Assembly (NCBI RefSeq): GCF_019392335.1
Contig: NZ_JAHXRQ010000021.1
Location: 18,570 to 82,569, forward strand
Length of the DNA stretch: 64,000 bases
Reading direction: 5' to 3'
Source: Mameliella sp. CS4
GTDB taxonomy: Bacteria; Pseudomonadota; Alphaproteobacteria; Rhodobacterales; Rhodobacteraceae
Shown here in pieces: positions 43,578 to 52,547 of this stretch. Made by a program: the position numbers and the translations under genes. The stretch's first letter is position 1, and the number at the start of each line of letters is the position of its first letter. The notes under the pieces are model-generated. The model saw nothing but the letters and a program-made list of their open reading frames with translations. It did no database searches and had not been told where the DNA came from.

Positions 43578-44690
43578 TTATCCGCCACCCTTTGTTGGTT
43601 GCGAGGCCTGTTTCAATCTGGTCGCCTCCTGGTTCAGCAGCTCTGAAAGCCCGGCGCTCAGCGCATCGTTTTGTGGCAATGCCGCCAAAGCCTCCTGCAG
43701 GTCTGAATCGTCCAGATTCTCGGCAAACACGTCCTGCATCGTTGCGGCGATCGCCTGGTGAAACCCCTCACGGCCCAGCGCGGAGACCGCTTCGATCATC
43801 GGGTCAAAGGCGCGGGCCACCACACCGTCAGGCATCGCGGTCACAACTGGCTCGCCACGGTCCGATCCCAGCGCGAGATCGGGCGACAGGGGAATTTCGG
43901 CGATCTTTTCGATGTCGAATTTGGCCAAGGCCTCCGTGACGCCTGCGTCGGGATACAGATGGAAATCTTCGTGACAATTCGGGCACTGCACGCCTGCCAT
44001 GTTCACCACAGCCCCGATCACAGGCAGGCCACGCTCGCGGCAGAACCGCCCGGCCTTGAGGCTGTCCATCTGGGCCACCGCCTGCGGCGAGGTCACCAGA
44101 ACCGCCGAGACGTTGCTGCCTTCGAGCATGTCACACAGGGTGATCAGCTCATTCCCGGTGCCCGGGGGCATGTCGACCACCAGAAAGTCCAAAGATCCCC
44201 AATCGAAGCTGCCGATCAGATGGTGGATGAAATCATGCTTGTAGGCATCGCGCCAGACAATCGGGGTGGTGTCGTCTTCGAGCATGAAGGCCAGGGAGCC
44301 GACCTCGACCGGATGCGAGATACCTTCGGCCATAAAGCCATGAGTCTGCAATCCGGACTTGGTGGTGCGGATCTTGGCGCCGGCAAAGCCGAAAAACCGG
44401 CTTTGGTTGGGGCCGTGGATATCGGCATCCGCCACGCCGACGCGAAATCCGTTCCGCGCCAGCCCGGCGGCCAGATTGGCGCTGACCGTGCTTTTTCCGA
44501 CACCGCCCTTGTTGGCCAGAACAACAATGATCTGGTCGATCTCCTGTAGCCGGCGTTCGATGAGAACCTTGTTGTGGTACGGCTTGTCGAGCGTGCAGCT
44601 GTCTTCTTTCGGGCAGAACTGGCAGGCGTGGCCCAATCCGCAATCGGTCTTGGGCACACTTGCCTTTTCTTCAGGGGTCAGGAAATCCAT
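43578..44690 (-). CDS. Mrp/NBP35-like P-loop ATPase, Fe-S carrier type
   Basis: A 370-residue ParA/Mrp-family ATPase. The N-terminus carries four cysteines as C-x5-C-x2-C-x5-C (residues 17-32), resembling the Fe-S motif of NBP35. The deviant Walker A VLANKGGVGKSTVSANLAAG lies at about residues 57-76, followed by ADADIHGPNQSRFFG and VVDMPPGTGNE. A CPNCHEDFH pair sits near residue 237, where Mrp proteins bind a bridging cluster. It lies three bases after the gamma-subunit gene in the same operon. A role in delivering Fe-S clusters to the many-cluster beta subunit is inferred from this context. Confidence 0.88.
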   Translation of the reverse strand: MDFLTPEEKASVPKTDCGLGHACQFCPKEDSCTLDKPYHNKVLIERRLQEIDQIIVVLANKGGVGKSTVSANLAAGLARNGFRVGVADADIHGPNQSRFFGFAGAKIRTTKSGLQTHGFMAEGISHPVEVGSLAFMLEDDTTPIVWRDAYKHDFIHHLIGSFDWGSLDFLVVDMPPGTGNELITLCDMLEGSNVSAVLVTSPQAVAQMDSLKAGRFCRERGLPVIGAVVNMAGVQCPNCHEDFHLYPDAGVTEALAKFDIEKIAEIPLSPDLALGSDRGEPVVTAMPDGVVARAFDPMIEAVSALGREGFHQAIAATMQDVFAENLDDSDLQEALAALPQNDALSAGLSELLNQEATRLKQASQPTKGGG

Positions 44691-44693
44691 GGC

Positions 44694-45458
44694 TTACTCC
44701 GATGCCATGTCGAGCATGATCCAGCCTTCCGACACGCTTTTCAGCCCGTCGCGCTGTTTCTCGGCCCCCTGCCAGAGAGCGAAAGCCATCGGCACCACGT
44801 CGCGGTCCAGCGAAACATTGTGCGCGCCCTGAGCCTTGATCGGGCGCGACATCACGACCGTCCATTCGTTCGGATCGCCGTCTTTGTCGAAGTATTGGCT
44901 CTCACCGCTGACCGGCTGTTCCTCCAGCAGCGTCGTGCTGCCGGGACCGCCTGCCGCGAGGTTCTGCACCGCATCCTCGCCAGAGCGCCAATACCAGATA
45001 TTCACCGCGCTGTCGGGGCCGTCTCCCATCATGTAGGATGTCTCGTCATCGCCGAGAGAAAACTGCACCGCGACGCCGTCACGGAACCGGTCAAAGGCAG
45101 TGGCCGTATCGCGCGTGTCATCCACCCAGCGCAGCCGCACATAGAACCGCTCTGACGTCTTGGCCAATGTCATGTTGAGATAGCTGACCTCGGCGTCGTA
45201 ATTGACCCTCAGCTCTACCGATTCATGCACCGCCGGGGCCGGTGACATGGCAACGCGGTACTCGGGCAACCGCTCCCAGATGATATCGTCCGGGTCGTTG
45301 ACGGTGCGCAGGTAAATGCCATCGGGAATGGTGGATACCTTTACGGTGTCATAGGCCTCGATCAGTTTGACATTCGCTTCGGCCATGGACTGGGCTGCAG
45401 ACAGGGTCGGAGTCGAAAGCATGGCAAATGCGGTCAGGGTCGCGATCGTTCTTCGCAT
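44694..45458 (-). CDS. ddhC: type II DMSO-reductase-family heme b (gamma) subunit, DdhC-like
   Basis: A 254-residue periplasmic subunit with a Sec signal peptide (MRRTIATLTAFAMLSTPTLS, cleavage near AAQS). The mature part resembles the heme-b gamma subunits of dimethylsulfide and ethylbenzene dehydrogenase and contains the VNIWYWRSG block. Those subunits ligate heme b through Met and Lys; candidates include the Met pair in SYMMGDG and Lys in DGLKSVSEGW, but I cannot fix them. AAGGAGAA precedes the ATG at 45458. It would accept electrons from DdhB and pass them to a soluble cytochrome. Confidence 0.82.
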   Translation of the reverse strand: MRRTIATLTAFAMLSTPTLSAAQSMAEANVKLIEAYDTVKVSTIPDGIYLRTVNDPDDIIWERLPEYRVAMSPAPAVHESVELRVNYDAEVSYLNMTLAKTSERFYVRLRWVDDTRDTATAFDRFRDGVAVQFSLGDDETSYMMGDGPDSAVNIWYWRSGEDAVQNLAAGGPGSTTLLEEQPVSGESQYFDKDGDPNEWTVVMSRPIKAQGAHNVSLDRDVVPMAFALWQGAEKQRDGLKSVSEGWIMLDMASE

Positions 45459-45469
45459 ATTGGTTCTCC

Positions 45470-46225
45470 TTATCCCCAGAGGTTTTGTGCCGCCGAAGAG
45501 GTGGGGGCGCTGCTGGTTTTGGGCGCATCGGGGTCGTGAAACGGGCCGACCCTGACCTCTAATTCGTTGATCTGGACCTCTGCCCAGGCGCTCATGTCCT
45601 GTACAAGCTGGCCGATCGTCGGGTCCAGCAGGCTGACCGGATCGCGCCGCAGCAGACCGGCGACGGCCTCCAGCGTGGGGCCGAGATAGCGGCACAGGAA
45701 ATCGCGCTGCGCACGGCGATAGCCCGAGGCATCCTTGCCCTTGGCAAGCGCGGTCGCCTCGAAGTGGCACAGCACCGCCATCAGTTCCAGCATGCTGGCC
45801 AGATGGTCGGGCTCGTCGTTCTTGCCTTCGTCGCCGGTGGCCGCCTTCAACCCGAAATGTTTGTAGAAGGCCGCGACATTCAGCATGAAGACCGGCCGAG
45901 TCAAACCGGCCAGAATGTGGTCATGGTCACCGGCCAGCAGGGCGGCGACAGGCTTGCCCCCACGGCCATGCAGGAAGGCGGTGATGTATCCCGCCTCGAA
46001 GCTGGCGAAATCCGGCGAGGCGGGCAGTCTGGGCCAGGGCGCGCCGGTCGCAGCAGCCCAGGCGTCGCTGAACGCCTCGTGAAACTGCCCCGAGGCGACG
46101 GCGTCGAAAAACTCCTCGGACGGATGCCCGAAGGCCAGCGCCGCCAGGCGCCAGATGCGTTCCTTGGCCCGTGCCCGCCCGGGGCTGTCGCCCATCGGAG
46201 GGCGTGATGTTACCGCGACCGACAT
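45470..46225 (-). CDS. ddhD: TorD-family chaperone of the molybdoenzyme, DdhD-like
   Basis: A 251-residue all-helical cytoplasmic protein of the TorD/DmsD/NarJ type. It starts with a poorly conserved tail, then AKERIWRLAALAFGHPSEEF and a central YKHFGLKAATGDEGKNDEPD, which echoes the E-P-D-H pattern of TorD-family chaperones. It probably holds the DdhA-like subunit for Mo-cofactor insertion and guards its Tat signal. Its ATG overlaps the stop of ddhB by one base (TGATG). The order A-B-D-C is that of ddh, clr and ser operons. Confidence 0.85.
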   Translation of the reverse strand: MSVAVTSRPPMGDSPGRARAKERIWRLAALAFGHPSEEFFDAVASGQFHEAFSDAWAAATGAPWPRLPASPDFASFEAGYITAFLHGRGGKPVAALLAGDHDHILAGLTRPVFMLNVAAFYKHFGLKAATGDEGKNDEPDHLASMLELMAVLCHFEATALAKGKDASGYRRAQRDFLCRYLGPTLEAVAGLLRRDPVSLLDPTIGQLVQDMSAWAEVQINELEVRVGPFHDPDAPKTSSAPTSSAAQNLWG

Positions 46226-47205
46226 CAGCTTAGCTTGAACATTTCGGCGTGACGGTAGCCGATCAGCGTGTCCATCAACTCGCTCTCGCCGCCCTCGGCC
46301 TTCTTGGCCCGCTCCGCGGTGATCGTGTCCAGCGCCGCGCTGACCCCGTCCCCGAACAGGCTTTCGAGATAGTCCAGCGGCACGCGGGACTCGGCCATCG
46401 CACCTCCGGCCTCGTCGATTTTCGGCGGCGACAGGGGCGGCACGTAGAAGACGTTGGGCTTGGTCCCCATCTCGGGATACAGCGGCAAGGCGACCTTGTA
46501 TTTATCCACCAGCGTGTGGATCGGCCCGTCCTTGTCGTCGCGATAGCCAATCCAGCGGATCCGGCCGACGCATTGTTTCGCGCAGGCGGTGGGCAGGCCC
46601 TTCTCGATGCGCGGATAGCAAAAGATGCATTTCTCGGATTTCGAGATTTCCTCGTTGAAATAGACCTTCTTGTAAGGACAGGCGGACACGCAATAGCGAT
46701 AGCCGCGACAGCGTTCCTGGTCGATCAGGACGATACCGTCTTCCTGACGCTTGTAGATCGCGTTGCGCGAACAGGCGGCAAGACAGGCCGGATTTTCGCA
46801 GTGATTGCAGAGCCTCGGCAAATAGAAATAGTACGAGTTCGGATAGTGGCCCTCACCCTCGTCCTCGTCCCAGTTCGCCCCCCATGTCGGTTTGACATTG
46901 GGGCGCAGCCAGGGGTCGGTGCCGGTCATCAGGGCTTCTTCGTAGTTGTACTCCCAGGGAACGCCGTAGTCTTCGGCGCTGGGTTCCTTTCCCAGGCGCA
47001 AAGCGCCATCCTGGTCGAACCCGCCGCCCATTTCGTGAAAGTTCTTCGGATACCCGGTGCCGGGCCTGGTCTCGACATTGTTCCAGTACATGTATTCCCG
47101 ACCGTTGCGGTTGGTCCACTGCAGTTTGCAAGCGGATGTACAGGTGTGGCACCCGATGCATTTGTTCAGGTCCAGAACCATGCTGAGCTGACGTTTCACG
47201 GCCAT
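46225..47205 (-). CDS. ddhB: type II DMSO-reductase-family Fe-S (beta) subunit, DdhB-like
   Basis: A 326-residue four-cluster Fe-S protein. The cysteine groups are CIGCHTCTSAC (residues 16-26), CNHCENPACLAAC, CRGYRYCVSAC, and CIFCYPRIEKGLPTACAKQC. In the third group Tyr stands where a Cys would be, so this cluster is probably [3Fe-4S] as in NarH. There is no own signal peptide; it should be exported with the Tat-bearing alpha subunit. It carries electrons from the Mo site to the heme b subunit. Confidence 0.93.
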   Translation of the reverse strand: MAVKRQLSMVLDLNKCIGCHTCTSACKLQWTNRNGREYMYWNNVETRPGTGYPKNFHEMGGGFDQDGALRLGKEPSAEDYGVPWEYNYEEALMTGTDPWLRPNVKPTWGANWDEDEGEGHYPNSYYFYLPRLCNHCENPACLAACSRNAIYKRQEDGIVLIDQERCRGYRYCVSACPYKKVYFNEEISKSEKCIFCYPRIEKGLPTACAKQCVGRIRWIGYRDDKDGPIHTLVDKYKVALPLYPEMGTKPNVFYVPPLSPPKIDEAGGAMAESRVPLDYLESLFGDGVSAALDTITAERAKKAEGGESELMDTLIGYRHAEMFKLS

Positions 47206-47231
47206 ATCTATTCCTCCCTCTCACGCGGCTC

Positions 47232-49964
47232 TTACGCCGGCTCCACGTCAACGCTGCTTTCATGCGCGAGCTGGTTTGCGTTCCATTTGAAGAGCTTGAA
47301 GCCAAGATGCCCCCATCCGCCCGCCAGTTCCAAAGGCTGGATCAGCGTGGCCATGGTGTTGTTCATCGGCTTCCACTGCTCGTATTGATGCGGCTCCCAG
47401 CCGTGCTCCATCATGATCGAGCCTTCGGGTATGCTGGGATAGAACTTGGCCTGGGCAAAGAACTCGCCCGCGCTGTTGAAGATCCGCACCTTCGAGCCGT
47501 CCGCGATGCCCTTTTGCGCCGCGAGTTTCGGATTGATGTAGATATTGGGCTCGCCCCGCTGCAGCCGCAGCATGAACTTGTTCGACCGCCAGTTGGAATG
47601 GATGCCCCATCGCGTGTGTGGCGAGTAGAAGGACAGTGGATAGTTCGAGGCCGCCGCACCGGCATGATGCCGCGCCGTGGGCACCACTGCGCCCAACTTC
47701 TCGAATGTCGGATGGTCGCAATAGAAGGTGACCCGCCCCGTGAGGGTGTCGTACGGTTTCTTGTCCTCGGTTTGCGCGACGAACGGGTTATAGGGCTCGT
47801 CCACCGGGATCGGCTGGTTGCTGCCCCCCTCGGCGGTCATCACGATAAAGCCCTGTTCGGCAGCGTCCTCCAGCGACACGCCTCCCATTTCGGGGCTGTT
47901 GTCCACGAGCCACTTGGTGGCGTCGTAGTCCGTCATGATCGTCTGCTTCATGGTGAAATCGTCATGGATGGTGTGGAGATCACGGCTCACATCACCATCG
48001 GGATACCCCTCGATCCCGCGCGCTATGGCCCGCTCCTGGATCTTGCGGGTCAGCAACTCCATGATGTCCCAGTCGGGCTTCGCCTCACCAATCGGATCGA
48101 CCGGTTTGGAGAACACGTTGATGAAGCGGTGGTAGCCGACCCCACGCAGATCCCAGGCTTCATAGTGGCTCGCAGCGGGCAGCAGGTAATCCGCCCATTG
48201 CGCCGTGCTGTCCATGCGCACGTTGATGTCGACAAAAAGCTCTTCGACCTCGTGCAGGATACGTTCGCGGTACTTGTCGGCGAACTTGTTGCGCCGAAAC
48301 TTGTTGTCCGCGATAGAGATCAGCCCCTTCATGTCGCCGTGATAGGGCATCCAGCCTTCCTGGATGCTCTCGTCGATCATCTCTTCCATCTCGTCGATGT
48401 TGAAGCCGACGCGCTCTTTCAGCTTGTCCGCGTCGAAGTATTCACGCGCGTGCCCGATCATCTGGCCACGCTGGAACTCGCCCAGACCGCCCGGCTCGAG
48501 CCGTGGGAGTTTTTCGAACCCGTAAAGCGCCAGTTGCAGCCAAGGGACATGGTTCCAATCGACCCATGACGTGTCCATCCCGCCGGTCTTGCCGCCATGC
48601 CCGGTCAGCGCCAGCATCAGCGTTTGCGCCCAACCGGTATAGAGCCCGTTGGAATAGCGCCCGACGTTGAAGCCGAGCATCAGGATCGCCTTCTTCGCCT
48701 TGGCAAAAAGACGCGCCTCGTTCCGCACGGTGTCGGCGGCGATGCCGGTGTCTGCCGCCGTGGCTTCGGGCGTGTATTTCGCCGCTTCGGCCCGGACTTT
48801 TTCAAAGACCGTCGTGACCCCGATCCCCTCAACCGTGAAGGTGCCCTCCAGCGCCGGGTCGACCCCGTCAAGCGCAATGGTCTTTTCCTCGGACGCCATC
48901 GTGCCCTTGAGCATCACGGCAGCACCGGTGTTCATGTCCCAGTGGTAAAAGTTCTGGTCCGAGCCGCCATCGACCAGGTCCGCCTCGCGCAGCATCTTGC
49001 CGGTATCGGTGCGCACCAGGACCGGCAGATCGGTCTGTTCCTTGACGAAATCCGCCTTGTAGAGGCCCTCTTCGATGATCACGTTGACCATCGACATCGC
49101 CAGGAACGGGTCGGCGCCCTGTTTGATCGGCATCCACAGATCGGCATGGATCGACGAGGGATTATAATCCGGCGCCACCGAGACCACGCGGGCGCCGTTA
49201 TACTTGGCCTCCCACAGGTAATGCGCGTCCGGAATACGGGTCGCGTTGGGATTGAACAGCGACAACATGATATAGTCAGCGTCGAACCAGGCGTCCGAGG
49301 TGAAGCTTTCCAGCGGGTTGCCGTAGGCCAGATGCGCGCCGGTGTTCAGGTCGCCCACATCGGTAAAGATGTCGAGCTGCACCCCACCGACCAGGGAGGC
49401 AAACCGGTAGGGTGCAGCGAAACGGACCATCGACTGGTTGCCCGACCCGGTGTGGGTCATCAGCTTGCCGGGGCCGTATTTCTCGAAGATATCAATGACC
49501 TTGTCGGCGATCTCTTCGGTGATTTCGTCCCACTCCATGCGCTGCCATTTGCCCTCGCCGCGTTCGCCGACCCGTTTCATCGGGTAGCGCAGGCGATCGC
49601 CTTCATACATGGCTGCGGAATGGATCGCGCCCTTCTGACAGCCGCGTGGGTTGGCGTCCGGGACGTTGGGGTTGATCTGCGGATATTTCGCCAGCTGCTC
49701 TTCGCGGATGACGATGCCGTCCTTGACATAAACGTCGAAGGCGCAGTTGCCGACGCAATTGATGCAATGCGCGGCCTTTCCGATCTTGTCCCAGGTGAAC
49801 TCGCGGCGATAGAGATCTTCCCAATCGCGATAGGGGTATTCCTCGGCCAGGGTGTCCCCGATGGGTTCAAGCCGGTTCAAGGACCACGCCTTGTTCGCGG
49901 CCAGAACGCCGGCACCGGCAAGTGATGACGTTTGCAGGAACTCACGACGCTTCATGCGCAGCAT
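47232..49964 (-). CDS. ddhA: type II DMSO-reductase-family molybdopterin (alpha) subunit, DdhA-like
   Basis: A 910-residue Mo-bis-MGD enzyme. It has a Tat signal (KRREFLQTSSLAGAGVLAA) and an Fe-S motif of exactly H-x3-C-x3-C-x34-C (His66, Cys70, Cys74, Cys109), which defines type II members such as DdhA, EbdA, SerA and ClrA. The Mo ligand is probably the Asp in FTDVGDLNTG. I chose the ATG at 49964 because GGGAGG sits 6 bases upstream; the ATG at 49970 directly touches it. With no chlorite dismutase nearby, chlorate reduction is unlikely. Dimethylsulfide oxidation is the best guess, but related substrates (selenate, hydrocarbons) remain possible. Confidence 0.88.
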   Translation of the reverse strand: MLRMKRREFLQTSSLAGAGVLAANKAWSLNRLEPIGDTLAEEYPYRDWEDLYRREFTWDKIGKAAHCINCVGNCAFDVYVKDGIVIREEQLAKYPQINPNVPDANPRGCQKGAIHSAAMYEGDRLRYPMKRVGERGEGKWQRMEWDEITEEIADKVIDIFEKYGPGKLMTHTGSGNQSMVRFAAPYRFASLVGGVQLDIFTDVGDLNTGAHLAYGNPLESFTSDAWFDADYIMLSLFNPNATRIPDAHYLWEAKYNGARVVSVAPDYNPSSIHADLWMPIKQGADPFLAMSMVNVIIEEGLYKADFVKEQTDLPVLVRTDTGKMLREADLVDGGSDQNFYHWDMNTGAAVMLKGTMASEEKTIALDGVDPALEGTFTVEGIGVTTVFEKVRAEAAKYTPEATAADTGIAADTVRNEARLFAKAKKAILMLGFNVGRYSNGLYTGWAQTLMLALTGHGGKTGGMDTSWVDWNHVPWLQLALYGFEKLPRLEPGGLGEFQRGQMIGHAREYFDADKLKERVGFNIDEMEEMIDESIQEGWMPYHGDMKGLISIADNKFRRNKFADKYRERILHEVEELFVDINVRMDSTAQWADYLLPAASHYEAWDLRGVGYHRFINVFSKPVDPIGEAKPDWDIMELLTRKIQERAIARGIEGYPDGDVSRDLHTIHDDFTMKQTIMTDYDATKWLVDNSPEMGGVSLEDAAEQGFIVMTAEGGSNQPIPVDEPYNPFVAQTEDKKPYDTLTGRVTFYCDHPTFEKLGAVVPTARHHAGAAASNYPLSFYSPHTRWGIHSNWRSNKFMLRLQRGEPNIYINPKLAAQKGIADGSKVRIFNSAGEFFAQAKFYPSIPEGSIMMEHGWEPHQYEQWKPMNNTMATLIQPLELAGGWGHLGFKLFKWNANQLAHESSVDVEPA

Positions 49965-50046
49965 GTTCATCCTCCCTTTGACTATGCGCCCAGTTCTGTG
50001 GGTCGATCATTGACTCACAGGTTAGAGGAGGCGCGGCCGCCAAAGG

Positions 50047-50084
50047 CTGCAAAGTTGTTACCGGATGTAAACGAGTTGTAAACA
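50047..50084. promoter_or_regulatory. phased direct repeats upstream of ddhA, OmpR-type binding sites
   Basis: TGTAAAC occurs at 50066-50072 and again at 50077-50083, 11 bases apart, and a weaker copy TGTTACC lies 10 bases before the first. About one helical turn between copies in direct orientation is what OmpR/TorR-type regulators bind. On the ddhA strand the array ends next to a possible -35 TTGCAG (complement of 50047-50052), as for class I or II activation. The adjacent OmpR-type gene at 52544-53287 is the natural candidate. Confidence 0.5.
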
Positions 50085-50171
50085 AACGGCGTCCCGGGTT
50101 TGCGAAAACGGGATAAGGTGGTCTTATCGCGATCAAGCGTTGCTTCTCGGGGGAGGGCCTGACGGGCTGGG

Positions 50172-52547
50172 ATGACGATGCCGACAGATATGCAAGCAGA
50201 CACGCCGTCCGGTTTCGGACGCAACAGCAGTACAGAGGCGCTGACGGATTTCCTTGAACAGCGCCTCGACCGCTTGGTCGATCAATCCATCGAAATCGCC
50301 AAATCGAACGGCTACGCGCCCTTTACCACGACGATCCGCGCCGCATGGGTCGAAGCGGTCGTCAGCGTCACCGATGCCCTTGGGACGTATCTTGCCAGCA
50401 GCGAGGATGCGCCGAACGGTCCGCTCGCGACGCTTGACTATGCATCTGATCCGCGATTTTCCCGCATGCGCCTCATCGCCCGGGTGCATCGGTCGCAAGG
50501 GATCACGCTCCAGATGTACCTCGGCTTGTTCAAACATTTTCGAAATCTTTACATGTCCGAACTTGCCGGTTTGCCCGGCGGTGTGACCGCGCAGGAAGCG
50601 GCCCGGGTGCGCGACTTCTTCGACCACACCGAACTCAGTATCAGTGCGGACTGGCACGACCACAACGACAACCGGCGCCTTCGTGAACTGCAGGAGCGGT
50701 CCCGCGCGATCACGCTGGACAAGGACCGGTATTTCGCTGTTTTTGAGAGCCTGCGAAACGCGGCCTTTCTTCTGGATCACGGTGGCCATCTGGTGAATGC
50801 GAACCAGGCGGCGGCGGAATTGTTTCTGGGGCGCGACGCGCAGGCGGGCGACATCATCTATCTTCGCTCCATGCGGCTTCGCAAAAGATCGCTGCAAACG
50901 GTCGTCGACAAGATCATGCAAAGCGCCGAAGCGTCGGAAGACCCGGTCTGGCTGGACACGCTGGACGGGCCGCGCTGTTTCGACGTCCGCACCCGCGCCC
51001 TGCACGATGCGGCCGAGAACACGGCGCTTGGTCATGTGGTTCTTTTGAACGATGTCACCGCACATCGGCGCTGTGCAGAGGAAGCCCAGCAGTCAGAGCG
51101 CGGCATGTCGCGGTTTCTGGCCACGATGAGCCACGAAATACGTACCCCCCTGCACTCTGTTCTGGGCGCAGCCGAACTGTTGCGCACCGCGGATCCAGCC
51201 AGTTCGGAAATCTTTCTCGACGTGATCGAAGGGGCGGGAAAGGCCTTGCTGCAGACCCTCAGCAACGTGCTGAATTACTCGAAATTCGAAAATGACCCGC
51301 CCGTACCGCGCCCGACAGACACGGATCTGTTCGAAGAACTCCGGGTCTATAGCCGTATCGCCACCATCGGTCGCAAGGTCGCCCGGACACCGCTTGAATT
51401 CGACATTGGCGCAGATGTTCCGAAATCGGCGCATATCGATTGGGGCATGATCCAGCAGGTTCTCAGCAACCTGGTGTCGAATGCGCAAAAGGCGGACAAC
51501 GGCGAAGGGGTTGCCGTTGCGATCCGGCGCGTTGCACCTGAGGCGGGCCGCGACGTTCTGCGTTTCGAGGTGCGCGATCATGGGCCGGGCCTGCCAGAGC
51601 ATGCCGCGACCGCCCTGTTCCGACCGTTCGAGAACACCACCGCGCGCGACACCGGCAACGGCGGTTCGGGTCTGGGCTTGGCGATCTCGCACCATCTGAT
51701 CGAGGCCATGGACGGGCGGATCGGGTATGAGAACCTCGAAAAGGGCGCATCGGTGTGGTTCGAGGTCCCCCTATTGCAATCCCAAACTCTGGATCCGACC
51801 CGCCCGCGATATCTGAGCCAGACCACCCGCAAATTGCCGCATGCGCAGTCCTGCATGCTGATCGATGACGACCCTATCGGCGCCAACGTGACGGCCCACC
51901 AATTGGAGCGTATCGGCCTCAAAGTCACCCGCGCCGCCTCCGTCGCGGAGGCAAAGCGGCATGCGTCTGAGGCCGAGTTTGACGTCTATGTGGTCGATTA
52001 CCTTTTGCCTGATGGCGATGGTCCGACGCTGATTCAGTATTTGCAGAAACGGACAAGCAGCCGGGCCAAGTTCCTGGCGCTGACGGCCAATGTCGATGCG
52101 CTGGTCGGGCGGTCTACAGGGTTTGACGAGGTGCTCGCCAAACCGGCGGGTCAGGTCAGCCTGTCGTCGGCCATATTCGGATCGGGTGCGCGAAGCGTCC
52201 CACCCGCTCCGACAAGCCGCGAGGAACCCGAAAGCCTGCAGGGGCTCGCGCCGGGAACCGTCAAGGCGATGATCGACGTATTCGCATCGAACTGGCCGGA
52301 ATTTCGTCGGCAGTTGCGGGCCGCCGATACCCCGCGGCATGTGCTGACGTTGTCCGCGCACCGTCTTGCAGGAAGTTGCGCGATCCTGGCGTTGTCCGAA
52401 TTGGAAGCCGCGCTGCGCAATCTCGAAGCCGACTGCCTTGACGAAGGCAATCCCGTCAACCTGGCCGGACACCTGTCTGCGCTTGACCGGGACCTGGCGG
52501 AAATCCCGTCCTGGCAGCGGCTGAATGCGGCATCGGCCGCGGAATGA
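50172..52547 (+). CDS. hybrid histidine kinase with receiver and HPt domains
   Basis: A 791-residue soluble phosphorelay kinase. The helical N-terminal region (about 20-165) resembles RsbRD_N/globin-sensor-like helices (RVHRSQGITLQMYLGLFKHF) but is unassigned. A PAS-like domain (185-295), H-box FLATMSHEIRTPLHS with His321, an ATPase domain (VSNAQKADNGEG; GNGGSGLGLAIS), a receiver (IDDDP at about 564-568, Asp609) and an HPt domain (LSAHRLAGSC, His730) follow. There is no membrane segment, so it senses a cytoplasmic signal. It is transcribed divergently from ddhA and coupled to the response regulator (ATGA). Confidence 0.88.
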   Translation: MTMPTDMQADTPSGFGRNSSTEALTDFLEQRLDRLVDQSIEIAKSNGYAPFTTTIRAAWVEAVVSVTDALGTYLASSEDAPNGPLATLDYASDPRFSRMRLIARVHRSQGITLQMYLGLFKHFRNLYMSELAGLPGGVTAQEAARVRDFFDHTELSISADWHDHNDNRRLRELQERSRAITLDKDRYFAVFESLRNAAFLLDHGGHLVNANQAAAELFLGRDAQAGDIIYLRSMRLRKRSLQTVVDKIMQSAEASEDPVWLDTLDGPRCFDVRTRALHDAAENTALGHVVLLNDVTAHRRCAEEAQQSERGMSRFLATMSHEIRTPLHSVLGAAELLRTADPASSEIFLDVIEGAGKALLQTLSNVLNYSKFENDPPVPRPTDTDLFEELRVYSRIATIGRKVARTPLEFDIGADVPKSAHIDWGMIQQVLSNLVSNAQKADNGEGVAVAIRRVAPEAGRDVLRFEVRDHGPGLPEHAATALFRPFENTTARDTGNGGSGLGLAISHHLIEAMDGRIGYENLEKGASVWFEVPLLQSQTLDPTRPRYLSQTTRKLPHAQSCMLIDDDPIGANVTAHQLERIGLKVTRAASVAEAKRHASEAEFDVYVVDYLLPDGDGPTLIQYLQKRTSSRAKFLALTANVDALVGRSTGFDEVLAKPAGQVSLSSAIFGSGARSVPPAPTSREEPESLQGLAPGTVKAMIDVFASNWPEFRRQLRAADTPRHVLTLSAHRLAGSCAILALSELEAALRNLEADCLDEGNPVNLAGHLSALDRDLAEIPSWQRLNAASAAE

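Noticed and set aside
50100..50127. TTGCGA-N16-TCTTAT as the kinase promoter
   Set aside because: Both boxes are poor matches to the consensus; such pairs occur by chance in this much DNA.
50123..50136. CTTATCGCGATCAA as an FNR-like site upstream of the hybrid kinase
   Set aside because: The right half matches ATCAA but the left half matches TTGAT at only three of five positions, too weak to claim.
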